Of a stretch of DNA of 64,000 bases, positions 17,696 to 27,882 are shown in pieces. The stretch comes from Albidovulum marisflavi. GTDB taxonomy: Bacteria > Pseudomonadota > Alphaproteobacteria > Rhodobacterales > Rhodobacteraceae. The DNA lies in assembly GCF_025751435.1 (NCBI RefSeq), contig NZ_JAOWKY010000001.1, positions 611,001 through 675,000 on the forward strand, read 5' to 3'. Under the pieces are notes generated by a model. It searched no databases and was not told the DNA's origin. It saw nothing but the letters and a program-made list of their open reading frames with translations. Position numbers and translations under genes: made by a program. Position 1 is the stretch's first letter. Each line of letters opens with the position of its first letter.

Positions 17696-18166
17696 ATGCG
17701 CCCCACGCTTGTCGCCGCGCTGTTGATCCTGCTGGCCGACCAGGCCAGCAAGTGGGCCGTGGTCGAGGCGATGAACTTGCGCGCCTTGGGTCGAATCGAG
17801 GTCTGGCCCCCCTTCCTGACCTTTCAGATGGCCTGGAACGAGGGGATCAATTTCGGCCTTCTTTCGAATGGCGCCGAGCTGACGCGATGGCTTCTGATCG
17901 GGCTCGCCGTCGCCATCTCCGTCTGGGTCTGGACCTGGATCCGCACGCCGGGACACGGCGTTCTGGCGCGCGTGGCCGCGGGCATCCTGATCGGGGGGGC
18001 GATCGGCAACGTGATCGACCGTCTGCGCTATGGGGCGGTTGCGGATTTTCTCAACATGTCGGTGCCGGGCATCCACAATCCCTATTCCTTCAACGTGGCG
18101 GATATCGCGATTTTCGTCGGCGCGATCGGGCTTGTCTTGCTGACCGGGCGGGACAAGACCCCGTGA
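17696..18166 (+). CDS. lspA: Lipoprotein signal peptidase LspA
   Basis: This 156-residue inner-membrane aspartyl peptidase cleaves lipoprotein signal peptides after diacylglyceryl modification. Four membrane segments are visible. The catalytic Asp residues sit in [15 protein letters not shown] and FNVADIAIF. It follows purH by four bases and precedes a gene for a predicted lipoprotein, its own kind of substrate. Confidence 0.96.
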   Translation: MRPTLVAALLILLADQASKWAVVEAMNLRALGRIEVWPPFLTFQMAWNEGINFGLLSNGAELTRWLLIGLAVAISVWVWTWIRTPGHGVLARVAAGILIGGAIGNVIDRLRYGAVADFLNMSVPGIHNPYSFNVADIAIFVGAIGLVLLTGRDKTP

Positions 18167-18219
18167 CGGGGCGCAACAGTTGCGCTAAGAGGGGGCAAAG
18201 CAGGCGGAGGGACGGCTTC

Positions 18220-18741
18220 ATGCGGGCAGCAAAAGGCATCCAGGCGATCGCAATCGGCGCGATTGTGCTGCTTGCGGCTTGTGGTGAGAAGGAGCCGAAG
18301 CTCCTGAACATCCGTTCGCAAAGCCGGGCCCCGGACGAATTCTCGGTCCTGCCCGTGAAACCCCTCCAGCTTCCCGAGGATATCGCGGCCCTGCCGCAGC
18401 CGACGCCGGGTGGCACCAATCTGACCGACCCCTCGCCGGAAGCCGACGCCATCATCGCCCTGGGCGGGCGCCCGGACCGTGGCGCGGGCGCCGACGGCGG
18501 GCTTGTCGCGCATGTCGGCCGTTTCGGCACGGCTGCGAACATACGTGAACAGCTTGCCGCCGAGGATCTTGAGTGGCGGCGCGATCACGACGGCCGGCTG
18601 CTTGAGCGGCTTTTCAGCGTGAACGTCTACTACAAGGCATACGAGGACCAGTCGCTCGACCAGTTCAATGAGCTGGATTTCTGGCGCAAGCGCGGGGTCC
18701 GTACCGTCAGCGCGCCGCCGGCCGTGCTTTACGAGAAGTGA
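18220..18741 (+). CDS. DUF3035-type outer-membrane lipoprotein
   Basis: This 173-residue protein has a lipoprotein signal peptide with lipobox LAAC, giving lipidation at Cys21. The mature part begins GEKEPKLLNIRSQSRAPDEF and continues with LPVKPLQLPEDIAALPQPTPGGTNLTDP, the Pro-rich pattern of DUF3035 proteins of alphaproteobacteria. No biochemical role is known to me. GGCGGAGGGA precedes ATG 18220. It lies 53 bases after lspA and probably shares its transcript. Confidence 0.8.
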   Translation: MRAAKGIQAIAIGAIVLLAACGEKEPKLLNIRSQSRAPDEFSVLPVKPLQLPEDIAALPQPTPGGTNLTDPSPEADAIIALGGRPDRGAGADGGLVAHVGRFGTAANIREQLAAEDLEWRRDHDGRLLERLFSVNVYYKAYEDQSLDQFNELDFWRKRGVRTVSAPPAVLYEK

Positions 18742-18823
18742 TCGGCATTCCTTCCGGCCGGGGTTGCAGCGCGGGTTTTCCTGCGTAAGTGTCGCGGCAG
18801 CAGCAATTTCGGGACCGGATTCA

Positions 18824-20164
18824 ATGGCATCCATTCTGCGCTGGGCCGTCGCGGCCCTGGCCCTAGCCCTTCCTGCCCAGGCCGAAGAGGTAACCACGTT
18901 TCGGCTGTCCAACGGACTGGACGTCGTGGTGATCGAGGATCACCGCGCGCCGGTGGTGGTGCAGATGGTCTGGTATCGCGCGGGCGCCGCCGACGAACAG
19001 CGCGGGGTGTCCGGGGTCGCGCATTTCCTTGAGCATCTGATGTTCAAGGGAACCGAAACCCTTGCACCCGGAGAGTTTTCGAAGACAGTCGAGGTGAATG
19101 GCGGGGCAGATAACGCCTTTACCTCATGGGACTACACCGCCTATTACCAGCGCGTGGCCGCCGACCGGCTTGAGCTGGTGATGCGGATGGAAGCCGACAG
19201 GATGCGCAACCTGCTTCTGTCCGAGGACGACTGGCGGACCGAGCGCGAGGTCATCATCGAAGAGCGCAACCAGCGCACCGACAGCGACCCCTCTGCCATA
19301 TTCGCAGAACAGCGCCGTGCGGCGCAGTATCTCAATCATCCCTACGGCACCCCGGTAATCGGCTGGCGGCACGAGATGGAGAACCTGACGCGGCAGAACG
19401 CCCTGGACTGGTACAAGACCTACTACGCGCCCAACAACGCCACGCTGATCGTTGCGGGCGATGTCCAGCCCGAAGCGGTGCGCGCGATGGCCGAGAAACA
19501 CTACGGACCGCTTGCCCCCAGCCCCGGCATCGCCGAGCGGCAGCGGGTCAGTGAGCCGCCCCAGCTGGCCGAGCGCCGGCTGAGCTTTTCCGACCCGCGC
19601 GTATCGCAATCTGTCCTGATGAGGACCTATCTCGCGCCCGAGCGCGACGCGGGCGATCAAAAGAAGGCGGCGGCCCTGACCATCCTGGCGGCGCTGCTTG
19701 GCGGGAATTCCCAGACCTCGGTCCTTGGGCGCAAGCTGCTCTTCGATACGAAGGAGGCGATCCAGGCCGGGGCCTATTACGATGGCACGTCGCTTGATGA
19801 CACAACCTTCGGCTTGTACCTCGTGCCTGCCGAGGGCGTGACGCTCGCGCAGGCGGAAAGGGCACTGGACGACACGATCGCGGGGTTTCTGGACCAGGGT
19901 GTCGAGCACGGGCAGTTCCAGCGCATCAAGACGCAAATCCACGCCGACCAGATCTATTCGCGTGACGATACCGAAGGGCTTGCAAGGCTTTACGGCGAGG
20001 CGCTGACGACGGGGCTGACAGTGCGGGACGTGCAGGACTGGCCTTCCGTCCTTGACGCCGTGACCGAGGATGACGTGCTGGCCGCCGCGCGCGAGGTTCT
20101 GGACCGGCGCCGCGCAGTGACCGGTTGGCTCATGCGCGAGGGGCAAGAGGAGACGATGCAATGA
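18824..20164 (+). CDS. M16-family zinc metallopeptidase, active subunit
   Basis: This 446-residue protein has a short signal peptide (MASILRWAVAALALALPAQAEE) and is probably periplasmic. It has the inverted zinc motif HFLEH (in AHFLEHLMFKGT, near residue 70) and a downstream ERE glutamate segment (DWRTEREVIIEERNQ), so it should be active. Pitrilysin/insulinase-type M16B peptidases often work as heterodimers with an inactive partner. The next gene is such a partner and overlaps it by four bases (ATGA). ATG 18824 was chosen because it opens the signal peptide. Confidence 0.92.
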   Translation: MASILRWAVAALALALPAQAEEVTTFRLSNGLDVVVIEDHRAPVVVQMVWYRAGAADEQRGVSGVAHFLEHLMFKGTETLAPGEFSKTVEVNGGADNAFTSWDYTAYYQRVAADRLELVMRMEADRMRNLLLSEDDWRTEREVIIEERNQRTDSDPSAIFAEQRRAAQYLNHPYGTPVIGWRHEMENLTRQNALDWYKTYYAPNNATLIVAGDVQPEAVRAMAEKHYGPLAPSPGIAERQRVSEPPQLAERRLSFSDPRVSQSVLMRTYLAPERDAGDQKKAAALTILAALLGGNSQTSVLGRKLLFDTKEAIQAGAYYDGTSLDDTTFGLYLVPAEGVTLAQAERALDDTIAGFLDQGVEHGQFQRIKTQIHADQIYSRDDTEGLARLYGEALTTGLTVRDVQDWPSVLDAVTEDDVLAAAREVLDRRRAVTGWLMREGQEETMQ

Positions 20165-21474
20165 TCCGGGCCGTTTTCGCGGGACTCGTCGCAATCCTGC
20201 TTGCCGGGCCCGTCGTGGCCGATGTGCAGGTCCAGCAGGTCCGGTCGCCGGGCGGCTTCCACGCCTGGCTGGTCGAGGAGCACGCGCTGCCCTTCACCGC
20301 GCTCGAAATCCGGTTTCGCGGCGGAACCAGCCTGGACCGGCCGGGCAAGCGGGGTGAAACCCGGCTGATGGCCGCGCTGATCGAAGAGGGTGCCGGCGAA
20401 CTGGACGCCCAGGGCTTCGCCGAGGCGCGTGAGGCGCTTGCGGCCGAGTTCAATTTTGATGCCTGGGACGACGCGCTGTCGGTCTCGGCCCGGTTCCTGA
20501 CCGAAAACCGTGATCCGTCGGTGGCGCTGCTGAAGTCCGCGCTGACCCAGACCCGGTTCGATCAGGACGCGCTTGACCGGGTGCGCGGGCAGGTCCTGTC
20601 AGTCATCCAGCGTGACGAAAAAGATCCCAACCGCATCGCAAGCCAGACCTTCGACCACTTGGCCTTCGGTGATCATCCCTATGGGTCGTCCCGAAACGGC
20701 ACCGTCGAAAGCGTGATGGCGCTCACCCGCGAGGACATGTTCGAGGCGCAGGATCGTGTCATGGCGCGTGATCGCGTGGTCGTCTCTGCGGTCGGGGACA
20801 TCACGGCGGCAGAGCTTGGCGCGCTGCTGGACACGCTTCTGGGCGGTCTGCCGGAAATGGGCGGACTGATCCCCCAGACTGCCGATTACCAGCTTGAGCC
20901 GGGCATCAGCCTTGTCGACTATGCCTCACCCCAGTCGGTTGTCGTCTTCGGGCATGAGGGCATCACCCGCGACGATCCCGATTTCTTTGCCGCCTATGTC
21001 CTGAACCACATCATCGGCGGCCAGAGCTTCGCGTCGCGCCTGATGGATGAGGTGCGCGAAAAGCGCGGGCTTACCTACGGGATTGGCACCTATCTTGTGC
21101 CCATGGACCTTGCCCAGACCTGGCAGGGGTCCTTCGCGTCCGCCAACGAAAAGGTCGCCGAGGCCATCGCGGTCGTCCGCGATCAATGGTCCCTGATCGA
21201 GGCCGAGGGCGTGTCAGCAGCCGAACTTGATGCGGCGAAGACCTATCTGACCGGCGCCTATCCCTTGCGTTTCGACGGGAACGGCCCGATCGCCGACATC
21301 CTGGTGGGAATGCAGCTTGACGGTCTTCCCGTCGATTATCTGGTCAAGCGGAATTCTTACGTCGAGGCGGTGACGCTTGAGGACATCAAGCGGGTCGCCG
21401 CCCGCCTGATGGATGCCGGCGCGCTGCGATTTGTCGTGGTGGGGCAGCCGCAGGGGCTTGAGGCGAGTGAGTGA
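20161..21474 (+). CDS. M16-family peptidase homologue, non-catalytic partner
   Basis: This 437-residue protein has a signal peptide (MIRAVFAGLVAILLAGPVVAD) and an M16 fold. In place of HxxEH the equivalent region reads TRLMAALIEEGAG, so the zinc site is absent. The C-terminal domain has the conserved REKRGLTYGIGTY R/Y motif that binds substrate in these proteins. Together with the upstream active subunit it probably forms a heterodimeric periplasmic protease, with this subunit shaping the cleft. The start overlaps the upstream stop as ATGA, which implies coupled translation and equal amounts. Confidence 0.9.
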   Translation: MIRAVFAGLVAILLAGPVVADVQVQQVRSPGGFHAWLVEEHALPFTALEIRFRGGTSLDRPGKRGETRLMAALIEEGAGELDAQGFAEAREALAAEFNFDAWDDALSVSARFLTENRDPSVALLKSALTQTRFDQDALDRVRGQVLSVIQRDEKDPNRIASQTFDHLAFGDHPYGSSRNGTVESVMALTREDMFEAQDRVMARDRVVVSAVGDITAAELGALLDTLLGGLPEMGGLIPQTADYQLEPGISLVDYASPQSVVVFGHEGITRDDPDFFAAYVLNHIIGGQSFASRLMDEVREKRGLTYGIGTYLVPMDLAQTWQGSFASANEKVAEAIAVVRDQWSLIEAEGVSAAELDAAKTYLTGAYPLRFDGNGPIADILVGMQLDGLPVDYLVKRNSYVEAVTLEDIKRVAARLMDAGALRFVVVGQPQGLEASE

Positions 21475-21516
21475 TCGGCATGGCCGAATCTATCCGGCCA
21501 TGCTACTTGTTGTGGC

Positions 21517-23370
21517 ATGAACGCCCAAAACCCCAACATACGCGCGGATCGGCCCGTCATTCGCCAGCTTGAAGAGGCGGTCATCAACCGCATCGCTGCA
21601 GGTGAGGTCGTCGAACGGCCTGCGTCCGCAGTCAAGGAGCTTGTCGAAAACGCGCTGGATGCCGGGGCGCGGCGCGTGGATGTCGCCTATGCCGATGGCG
21701 GCAAGACGCTGATCCGGGTCACGGATGACGGCTGCGGCATGACCGCCGACGACCTGCCGCTGGCGCTGTCGCGCCATGCCACGTCCAAGATCGACGGGTC
21801 GGACCTGCTCGACATCCACAGTTTCGGGTTCCGGGGCGAGGCGCTGCCCTCGCTCGGATCGGTCGGTCGGCTGATCATCACATCGCGCGCCGAGGGTGCC
21901 GAGGCCGCGCAGATCGCGGTGTCGGGCGGGCGGATGGACCCTGTGCGGCCCGCCGCGCTGAACCGTGGTACGGTCGTCGAATTGCGCGACCTGTTCTTCG
22001 CGACACCCGCGCGGCTCAAGTTCCTGCGCACCGACAGGGCCGAGGCGCAGGCGATCGCCGATGTCGTCCGGCGGCTCGCGATGGCCGAACCCTACGTCTC
22101 GTTCACGCTGCGGGACCTGTCGGGCGGGGGCGAGGGTCGCGTGATCCTGCGCGCCGACGGCTGTCAGGGCGATCTGTTCGACGCGCTGTCGGCGCGGCTT
22201 GCGACGCTTCTGGGGCGGGAATTCACGGAAAACGCGCTGCGCATCGACGCCGAACGGGAAGGGCTGCGCCTGACCGGCTTTGCCGCGCTGCCCACCTATT
22301 CGCGCGGGGCGGCGGTCGAGCAGTTCATGTTCGTCAACGGCCGCCCCGTGCGCGACAAGCTTTTGATCGGGGCGCTCAGGGCCGCCTATGCCGATGTGCT
22401 CAGCCGCGACCGCCACCCCGCTGCGGTCCTGTTCGTTTCCTGCGCGCCCGAGCGTGTTGACGTGAACGTCCACCCCGCCAAGGCCGAGGTCCGGTTCCGT
22501 GAACCCGGCGTCGCGCGCGGGCTGATCGTTTCGGGTCTTCGCCACGCCCTGGCGGAGGCCGGGCACCGGGCCTCGACCACCGTCGCGGGCGCGACGCTGG
22601 GGGCCTTCCGTCCCGAAACCCCGTCACCCGTCCCGCCGCGCGTCTACCAGATGGATCGCCCGGGACCTTCGCTTCTGCGGGCGGCGACCGCATTCCAGGC
22701 GCCGTTGGGCCCTGAACTGGCCGAAGCCTCGGCCCGTTTCGATCCGCCGCCCGAGGCGCGCGACGACGCGCGCGACGAAGCCGCGACACACCAGCCGCTT
22801 GGGGCGGCGCGGGCGCAGGTGCACGAAAACTACATCATCGCCCAGACCGAAACCGGCATGGTCATCGTCGATCAGCATGCCGCGCACGAACGGCTGATCT
22901 ATGAACGCCTCAAGCGCCTGCGCGATGCCGCGCGCGTGCCGGCCCAGGCGCTGCTGATCCCGGAAATCGTGGACCTTTCCGCGTCCGACGCGGCGCTGCT
23001 TCTGGATCATGCCGAAACCCTGGCCGGTCTGGGCCTTGTCGTGGAGCCTTTCGGGGGCTCGGCGGTCGCCGTTCGCGAAACCCCCGCGATCCTGGGCGAG
23101 GTCGACGCCCGCGTCCTGCTGCGCGACATCCTTGACGAACTGTCTGACCAGGGATCAAGCCAGTCCCTTCAGGCGAAGATCGACGCGGTGCTTTCGCGCA
23201 TGGCCTGCCATGGCTCGATCCGCTCTGGCCGGCGCATGCGGGTGGAGGAGATGAACGCCCTTCTGCGCGAGATGGAGGCGACGCCGCTTTCGGGCCAGTG
23301 CAATCACGGACGCCCCACCTATGTCGAGCTGAAGCTTTCCGATATTGAACGGCTATTCGGGCGGACATGA
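21517..23370 (+). CDS. mutL: DNA mismatch repair protein MutL
   Basis: This 617-residue protein has an N-terminal GHKL ATPase with [31 protein letters not shown], and [13 protein letters not shown]. The C-terminal domain carries the endonuclease motif [12 protein letters not shown] starting at Asp452, plus ACHGSIRSG and QCNHGRP zinc-site motifs. It should therefore nick DNA itself, as expected in bacteria without MutH. A Pro/Ala-rich linker lies between about residues 360 and 425. rmuC overlaps its stop codon by four bases. Confidence 0.97.
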   Translation: MNAQNPNIRADRPVIRQLEEAVINRIAAGEVVERPASAVKELVENALDAGARRVDVAYADGGKTLIRVTDDGCGMTADDLPLALSRHATSKIDGSDLLDIHSFGFRGEALPSLGSVGRLIITSRAEGAEAAQIAVSGGRMDPVRPAALNRGTVVELRDLFFATPARLKFLRTDRAEAQAIADVVRRLAMAEPYVSFTLRDLSGGGEGRVILRADGCQGDLFDALSARLATLLGREFTENALRIDAEREGLRLTGFAALPTYSRGAAVEQFMFVNGRPVRDKLLIGALRAAYADVLSRDRHPAAVLFVSCAPERVDVNVHPAKAEVRFREPGVARGLIVSGLRHALAEAGHRASTTVAGATLGAFRPETPSPVPPRVYQMDRPGPSLLRAATAFQAPLGPELAEASARFDPPPEARDDARDEAATHQPLGAARAQVHENYIIAQTETGMVIVDQHAAHERLIYERLKRLRDAARVPAQALLIPEIVDLSASDAALLLDHAETLAGLGLVVEPFGGSAVAVRETPAILGEVDARVLLRDILDELSDQGSSQSLQAKIDAVLSRMACHGSIRSGRRMRVEEMNALLREMEATPLSGQCNHGRPTYVELKLSDIERLFGRT

Positions 23371-24533
23371 TCACCTTTCGCGGACAGACCTACGCGCTTG
23401 AAGACCCTGCGGTGCTTGCGGTTCTGGTCGTGGCTGGCCTCGCATTGCTGGCGATCCTCATGCTTGTCACGCTGCGCGCCGCAGGCCGTTCGGCCCGCAT
23501 GGCCGAACCGGTGCTGCGGCAGATGCAATCGCTCGACGCGCGGGTTCAGTCGCTGTCGGACGGGCAGCAGCAGCTGTCCGGCGGCCTCATGCACGTGTCC
23601 GAGGCGCAGGCAGCCAGCCAGGCGCGGGTTCTGGCGCTGATGGAGAACCGCCTGGCGGACGTCGCCAAGGGCATGAGCGACAGCCTGCAAGGCAGCGCCA
23701 CGCGCACGGCGCGCTCGCTGGGGGAATTGCAGCAGCGGCTTGAAACCATAGACAAGGCGCAGGCCAACATCGAAAAGCTGTCGGGAGATGTCCTGTCGCT
23801 TCAGGACATCCTGTCGAACAAGCAGACGCGGGGCGCGTTCGGAGAGATCCAACTGAACGACATCGTTCGCAAGGCTCTTCCGGCGGATGCCTTCACCATG
23901 CAGGCGACGCTTACGAATGGTCGCCGCGCCGACTGCCTGGTCCACCTGCCCAATCCTCCGGGGCCGATCGTCATAGATTCCAAGTTTCCGCTGGAAGCCT
24001 ACGAGGCGTTGCGCAGGGCGACCAACAACAGTGAGTCGATCGAGGCGCAGCGAATGCTCCGCATCGCGGTGCGCGGCCACATCAAGGCGATCAGCGAACG
24101 CTACATCATCGAGGGTGAGACGGCGGACGGCGCGCTCATGTTCCTGCCCTCCGAGGCGGTCTATGCCGAATTGCATGCGAACTTCCCCGAGGTCGTCCGC
24201 GAAGGATTCGCAGCCAAGGTCTGGATCGTGTCGCCGACCACCTGCATGGCGACGTTGAACACGATGCGCGCGGTGCTGAAGGACGCGCGGATGCGCGAAC
24301 AGGCGGGCGCGATCCGCAAGGAGCTGGCGCTTCTGCACGCCGACGTGGACCGGTTGGGCACGCGCGTCGAAAACCTGGACCGACACTTCCACCAGGCGGC
24401 CAAGGATATCGAGGATATCAAGATTTCCGCCGACAAGGCCGGGCGGCGCGCCAAGCGGCTGGACAACTTCGACTTCGAGGAACTGGCGCCAGAGGCGGAC
24501 GCGCCGCGCGTGATGCCGATCACGCGGGACTAG
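23367..24533 (+). CDS. rmuC: DNA recombination protein RmuC homologue
   Basis: This 388-residue protein has one N-terminal membrane helix (about residues 12-32), a long coiled coil (residues 45-150), and an RmuC nuclease-like domain with [29 protein letters not shown], and [22 protein letters not shown]. RmuC limits rearrangements and inversions at inverted repeats in E. coli; the mechanism is unsettled. It overlaps mutL through ATGA, linking two genome-maintenance genes. Its TAG stop overlaps the stop codon of the convergent phosphatase gene. Confidence 0.92.
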   Translation: MITFRGQTYALEDPAVLAVLVVAGLALLAILMLVTLRAAGRSARMAEPVLRQMQSLDARVQSLSDGQQQLSGGLMHVSEAQAASQARVLALMENRLADVAKGMSDSLQGSATRTARSLGELQQRLETIDKAQANIEKLSGDVLSLQDILSNKQTRGAFGEIQLNDIVRKALPADAFTMQATLTNGRRADCLVHLPNPPGPIVIDSKFPLEAYEALRRATNNSESIEAQRMLRIAVRGHIKAISERYIIEGETADGALMFLPSEAVYAELHANFPEVVREGFAAKVWIVSPTTCMATLNTMRAVLKDARMREQAGAIRKELALLHADVDRLGTRVENLDRHFHQAAKDIEDIKISADKAGRRAKRLDNFDFEELAPEADAPRVMPITRD

Positions 24534-25183
24534 TAGTAGGTCCGCGCTGCGCGGCGTTCGGGTACATCCAGATGTGGTGTCGCCCCGAACTGTGCCAGGT
24601 GCAGCACATCGCCGTCGAAGACGAAGCGATGGACCGAGGTGTTCATGATCCGAAGGAACATCCGCGCCTTCATCTCGGCCTCGAGCCCCAGGGCCAGCGC
24701 GCAAAGCGTGGCGATCACCCCGGTCGAGGTGACCAGCACCGCCCCCGGCCCGTCCCGCGCCGCATCGGTCAGCGCGCCGAAGACGCGGTCGCGGAAGTGG
24801 TCGTAGGTTTCGTGATCGGGCCCTGCATGACCCTCGCGCCAGAGCTGGAGAACTTGCGGGACATGTGCCGCAAAGGACATCGGCCCGGTGGGGAAGGGGA
24901 TGCCGTCCCGCGCCTCAAGCACCTGCGAGAGCGTGAAATAATCAAGCTCGTTCAATCGCGGGTCTTCCCGATGCGGACGCGCGTCCAGGTTGAGCCCGAC
25001 CGCCGTTTCCCTTTGCCGGCGCATCGTCCCCGAGACCACGCGGTCGAAACCGCCCAGGGTCTGCAAATGCTCTCCCAGCCAGCGTGCCTGCTGATGTCCC
25101 AGGTTCGAGAGGCGATCGTAATCGGCCTCGGTCGTGGCGCCCGAGATCGCCTGGCCGTGGCGGATCAGCGTGAGTTCCGTCAT
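24530..25183 (-). CDS. Histidine phosphatase superfamily protein with altered second His
   Basis: This 217-residue protein begins TLIRHGQA, the phosphate-binding RHG motif of phosphoglycerate mutase-like phosphatases, with further family residues in SGTMRRQRETA and LNELDYF. The usual C-terminal catalytic His (SHGG-type motif) is replaced in VLVTSTGVIATL. Activity is therefore uncertain, or the protein may use a different acid/base. It is the third gene after a hybrid kinase and a response regulator, eight bases downstream of the latter. A role in dephosphorylating signalling proteins, as SixA does, is possible but unproven. Confidence 0.8.
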   Translation of the reverse strand: MTELTLIRHGQAISGATTEADYDRLSNLGHQQARWLGEHLQTLGGFDRVVSGTMRRQRETAVGLNLDARPHREDPRLNELDYFTLSQVLEARDGIPFPTGPMSFAAHVPQVLQLWREGHAGPDHETYDHFRDRVFGALTDAARDGPGAVLVTSTGVIATLCALALGLEAEMKARMFLRIMNTSVHRFVFDGDVLHLAQFGATPHLDVPERRAARTYY

Positions 25184-25191
25184 GCCTGCCG

Positions 25192-25896
25192 TCAGCCCCA
25201 GTTCACGTCGCCCAGAAAGATGTAGCCCGCGCCGTAGATCGTCTTGATCAGGCGCGGGTTCTTGGGGTCCTCGCCCAGCTTGGTGCGCAGGCGGGAAATG
25301 CGGACGTCCATCGCCCTGTCGAAGCTGTCCCCCGCCGCGCCGCCCAGCATCTCCTGCATCTGGGCGCGCGAAATCAGCCGCTTGGGGCTTTCCAGGAACA
25401 GGCGCAGAACCTCGCCCTCGGCATGGCTGAAGGGGACCTCGGTTCCCGCCTGGTCGATCAGGACATAGCGGTCGAACTCGGCGGTCCAGCCGTTGAATCG
25501 CGCGATTTGGGCGGTGCGGTCCCCTTCGGTACGGGCCTTTCGCAGCCTGGCGCGCACGCGTGCGACGACCTCGGCCGGTTCGAAGGGCTTGATGATGTAA
25601 TCGTCGGCGCCAAGTTCCAGCCCCGTCACCCTGTCCTGCACCTGAGCCCGGCCTGATATGATGATGATCGCCGCGCCGCTTTCCAGGGCCAGACGATGCA
25701 CCACGGCCAGCCCGTCGCGGTCGGGCAGACCCAGGTCGACCAGGCAGACATCCGGGGTGGTTCGCTTCAGCGCGGCTTCGAACTCGGTCGCACGGGCGTA
25801 GGAGGTGGTGCGGAAACCCGCCTCTTCCAGCGCTTCGGACAGCATCCGGCGGATCTCCGGTTCGTCGTCCAGGATCGCGACATGGGCTTGGGTCAT
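25192..25896 (-). CDS. OmpR-family response regulator
   Basis: This 234-residue protein has an N-terminal receiver (HVAILDDEPEIRRML, phosphoacceptor Asp in CLVDLGLPDRDG near residue 52, Lys in IIKPFEPAEV) and a C-terminal winged-helix DNA-binding domain (LRLFLESPKRLISRAQMQEML, DVRISRLRTKLGEDPKNPRLIKTIYGAGYIF). It overlaps the upstream kinase gene by four bases (ATGA), so the two form a cognate pair. Target genes are unknown; the acyl-CoA synthetase/ABC transporter operon divergent from the kinase is an obvious candidate. Confidence 0.94.
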   Translation of the reverse strand: MTQAHVAILDDEPEIRRMLSEALEEAGFRTTSYARATEFEAALKRTTPDVCLVDLGLPDRDGLAVVHRLALESGAAIIIISGRAQVQDRVTGLELGADDYIIKPFEPAEVVARVRARLRKARTEGDRTAQIARFNGWTAEFDRYVLIDQAGTEVPFSHAEGEVLRLFLESPKRLISRAQMQEMLGGAAGDSFDRAMDVRISRLRTKLGEDPKNPRLIKTIYGAGYIFLGDVNWG

Positions 25897-27818
25897 TCGT
25901 CCTCCAACACCGCCAGAAAGGCCGAAAGTTTTTCGAAGGTAAAGGGCTTGGTCAGGACAGGCACCGCGCCCGCACTTTCCCGCAGGGCGTCGCCCCTGGG
26001 AAGCGAGGTCATCAGCGCGCGGCGGAGCTGTGGCGCGCGCGCCGCCAGAGCCGCCATCAGGTCGACCCCGGTCGCGCCGTCGGGCAGGCCGATGTCCGAG
26101 AGCACAAGGCCAAGCCCCGGCAGGTCTGCCAGTTCCAGCGCCTCGGCGACGCTTCCGGCCTCGACGACGGTGTGGCCCATGGCGCGCAGCATCTCGCGCA
26201 CCGAGGTGCGGATCACCTCGCTGTCCTCGACCAGCAGGACCAGCATCGGCGCCGCCCGTGCATTTACCGGGCGCAGCGGCAGCCGCAGCGTGACCGAGGC
26301 CCCGCCGCCCGCGCGGTTGGCAAGCTTCACGCTGCCGCCCGCCAGCTTGGTCTGGTCGTAGACCATCGACAGCCCAAGGCCGGACCCTTCGCCCCCCTTC
26401 GTGGAAAAAAACGGGTCAAGCGCATGGTCCAGCGCCTGTTCCGAAAACCCCGGCCCGGTGTCGGTGACCGTGATCTCAAGCCAGGTGTCGCGCACGGCGC
26501 GCGCCGAGATTGTGATCTGTCCCGGTCGTGATCCGATCGCGTCGCGGGCGTTGATGACGAGGTTCAAGAGCGAATCCTGCAGCGCGCCCGGATCCAGCAG
26601 CAGTTGGTCCGGCAGGTCCTCAAGCACCACCCCCAAGGTGATCGCCTGTGGCAGGATCGGTCCCGCCATCGTTTTCAGGTCGGCGAGGCAGGCGACCAGG
26701 TCGGTCGGCGCCGGGTGAAGGTCCGAAGGGCCCGATATCCGCGCGATCCGGTCCAGCAGCGTGCCGCCCCTGCGTGCTGCGGCAAGCGTCGCGCGGGCGA
26801 TTTCGGCGGCCTCGGCCGGCAGCCCCCCGGTCCGTTCAAGCCGCCCCTGAAGGCCCATGATGATCGTCAGCAGGTTCGAGAAGTCGTGCGCAAGTCCGGA
26901 TGTCAGCTGCGCGGCCAGTTCGCGCTTGGCGGTATGGGCCAGGGCGGCGCGGGCCTGGGTTTCCTCGGTCACGTCGGCGGACAGCACATAGACGCCCTGC
27001 ACACGGCCTTCGCCGTCGCGGTCGGGCGTCAGCGCCACGCGGATGCGATGGCCGGATCCTTCGTGCGTCGTTTCGAAAACATTCGCCTCGCCTGCCAGCG
27101 CCCGTTTCAGACCCGGCTCGATCCTGGCGAAGGTCTCTGCGCCCAGGGCCTCTTCGATCGTCAGGCCGATGATGTCGCTCGGGCTGCCGGGCATGACTGA
27201 GCTCAGCCGCCGGTTCGAGAAGGTGTAATGGAAGTCCGGCGTGACGTGGGCGATATGCGCAGGCACCATCCCGGTGACGAGCCGCGTGCGCGCCTCGGTT
27301 TCGGTCAGTTCCCGCTTCGCCTCCTCAAGCGCGGCATTGGTGGCGGCAAGGGCCCGGTTCGCCTGTGCAAGCCGTTCGGCATGGGTCAGAAGCTGGTCCG
27401 ACAGTTCCTCTGATCGGACGCGCAGAAGCGCCTCCTGGGTCTTGATGTCGGTAATGTCGGTGTAGACGGCGACCCAGCCCCCCTGGGAAAGTGGGGCGCC
27501 CTCGACGCTGATCGTCCGACCGTTCGAGCGGGTCCGCTCCATGTAGTGCGGCTTGAAGGCGCGTGCCTGTTCGACGCGGACGTGAACGGCCTCCTGTGGA
27601 TCGTCGACCTCGCCGTATTCACCGCGCGCAACCAGAAAGCGGATCGTGTCCTCGAACGTGGCGCCCGGCGCGACAAGGTCGTCGGGCAGGTTGAACATTT
27701 CCTGGAAGCGGCGGTTGGAGACGACCAGCCTCAGGTTGTTGTCATAGATCGACAGCGCCTGCTGAATCAGGTTCAGCCCCGCCTGAAGCATTCTGGTCTG
27801 CGCGCCCTGTGCCTGCAT
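25893..27818 (-). CDS. Hybrid PAS sensor histidine kinase with C-terminal receiver
   Basis: This 641-residue protein, without membrane segments, has a PAS domain (about 15-120), a coiled coil (125-180), a second PAS-like domain (185-285), a HisKA domain with phosphoacceptor His near residue 311 (GLAHDFSNLL), a HATPase domain (NLVINARDAIG, DTGPGFSE, GEGSGLGLSMVYDQ) and a receiver (VLLVEDSEVIRTSV, Asp in LVLSDIGLPDG) from about 520. It is therefore a soluble sensor of an internal signal. I chose ATG 27816-27818 because GGAGGG lies just upstream; an ATG six codons earlier is possible. It is divergent from the acyl-CoA synthetase operon. Confidence 0.9.
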   Translation of the reverse strand: MQAQGAQTRMLQAGLNLIQQALSIYDNNLRLVVSNRRFQEMFNLPDDLVAPGATFEDTIRFLVARGEYGEVDDPQEAVHVRVEQARAFKPHYMERTRSNGRTISVEGAPLSQGGWVAVYTDITDIKTQEALLRVRSEELSDQLLTHAERLAQANRALAATNAALEEAKRELTETEARTRLVTGMVPAHIAHVTPDFHYTFSNRRLSSVMPGSPSDIIGLTIEEALGAETFARIEPGLKRALAGEANVFETTHEGSGHRIRVALTPDRDGEGRVQGVYVLSADVTEETQARAALAHTAKRELAAQLTSGLAHDFSNLLTIIMGLQGRLERTGGLPAEAAEIARATLAAARRGGTLLDRIARISGPSDLHPAPTDLVACLADLKTMAGPILPQAITLGVVLEDLPDQLLLDPGALQDSLLNLVINARDAIGSRPGQITISARAVRDTWLEITVTDTGPGFSEQALDHALDPFFSTKGGEGSGLGLSMVYDQTKLAGGSVKLANRAGGGASVTLRLPLRPVNARAAPMLVLLVEDSEVIRTSVREMLRAMGHTVVEAGSVAEALELADLPGLGLVLSDIGLPDGATGVDLMAALAARAPQLRRALMTSLPRGDALRESAGAVPVLTKPFTFEKLSAFLAVLEDE

Positions 27819-27882
27819 GTACCCTCCGCCCACCATGGCTACCACCCGCGGACCGGCGGCGAAAAGGGGCAAGCGCACCTTG

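Noticed and set aside
14212-17751. Minus-strand open frame of over 1100 codons opposite the heparinase-like gene and purH
   Set aside because: It is antisense to two genes with strong motifs and has low-complexity Arg-rich translation.
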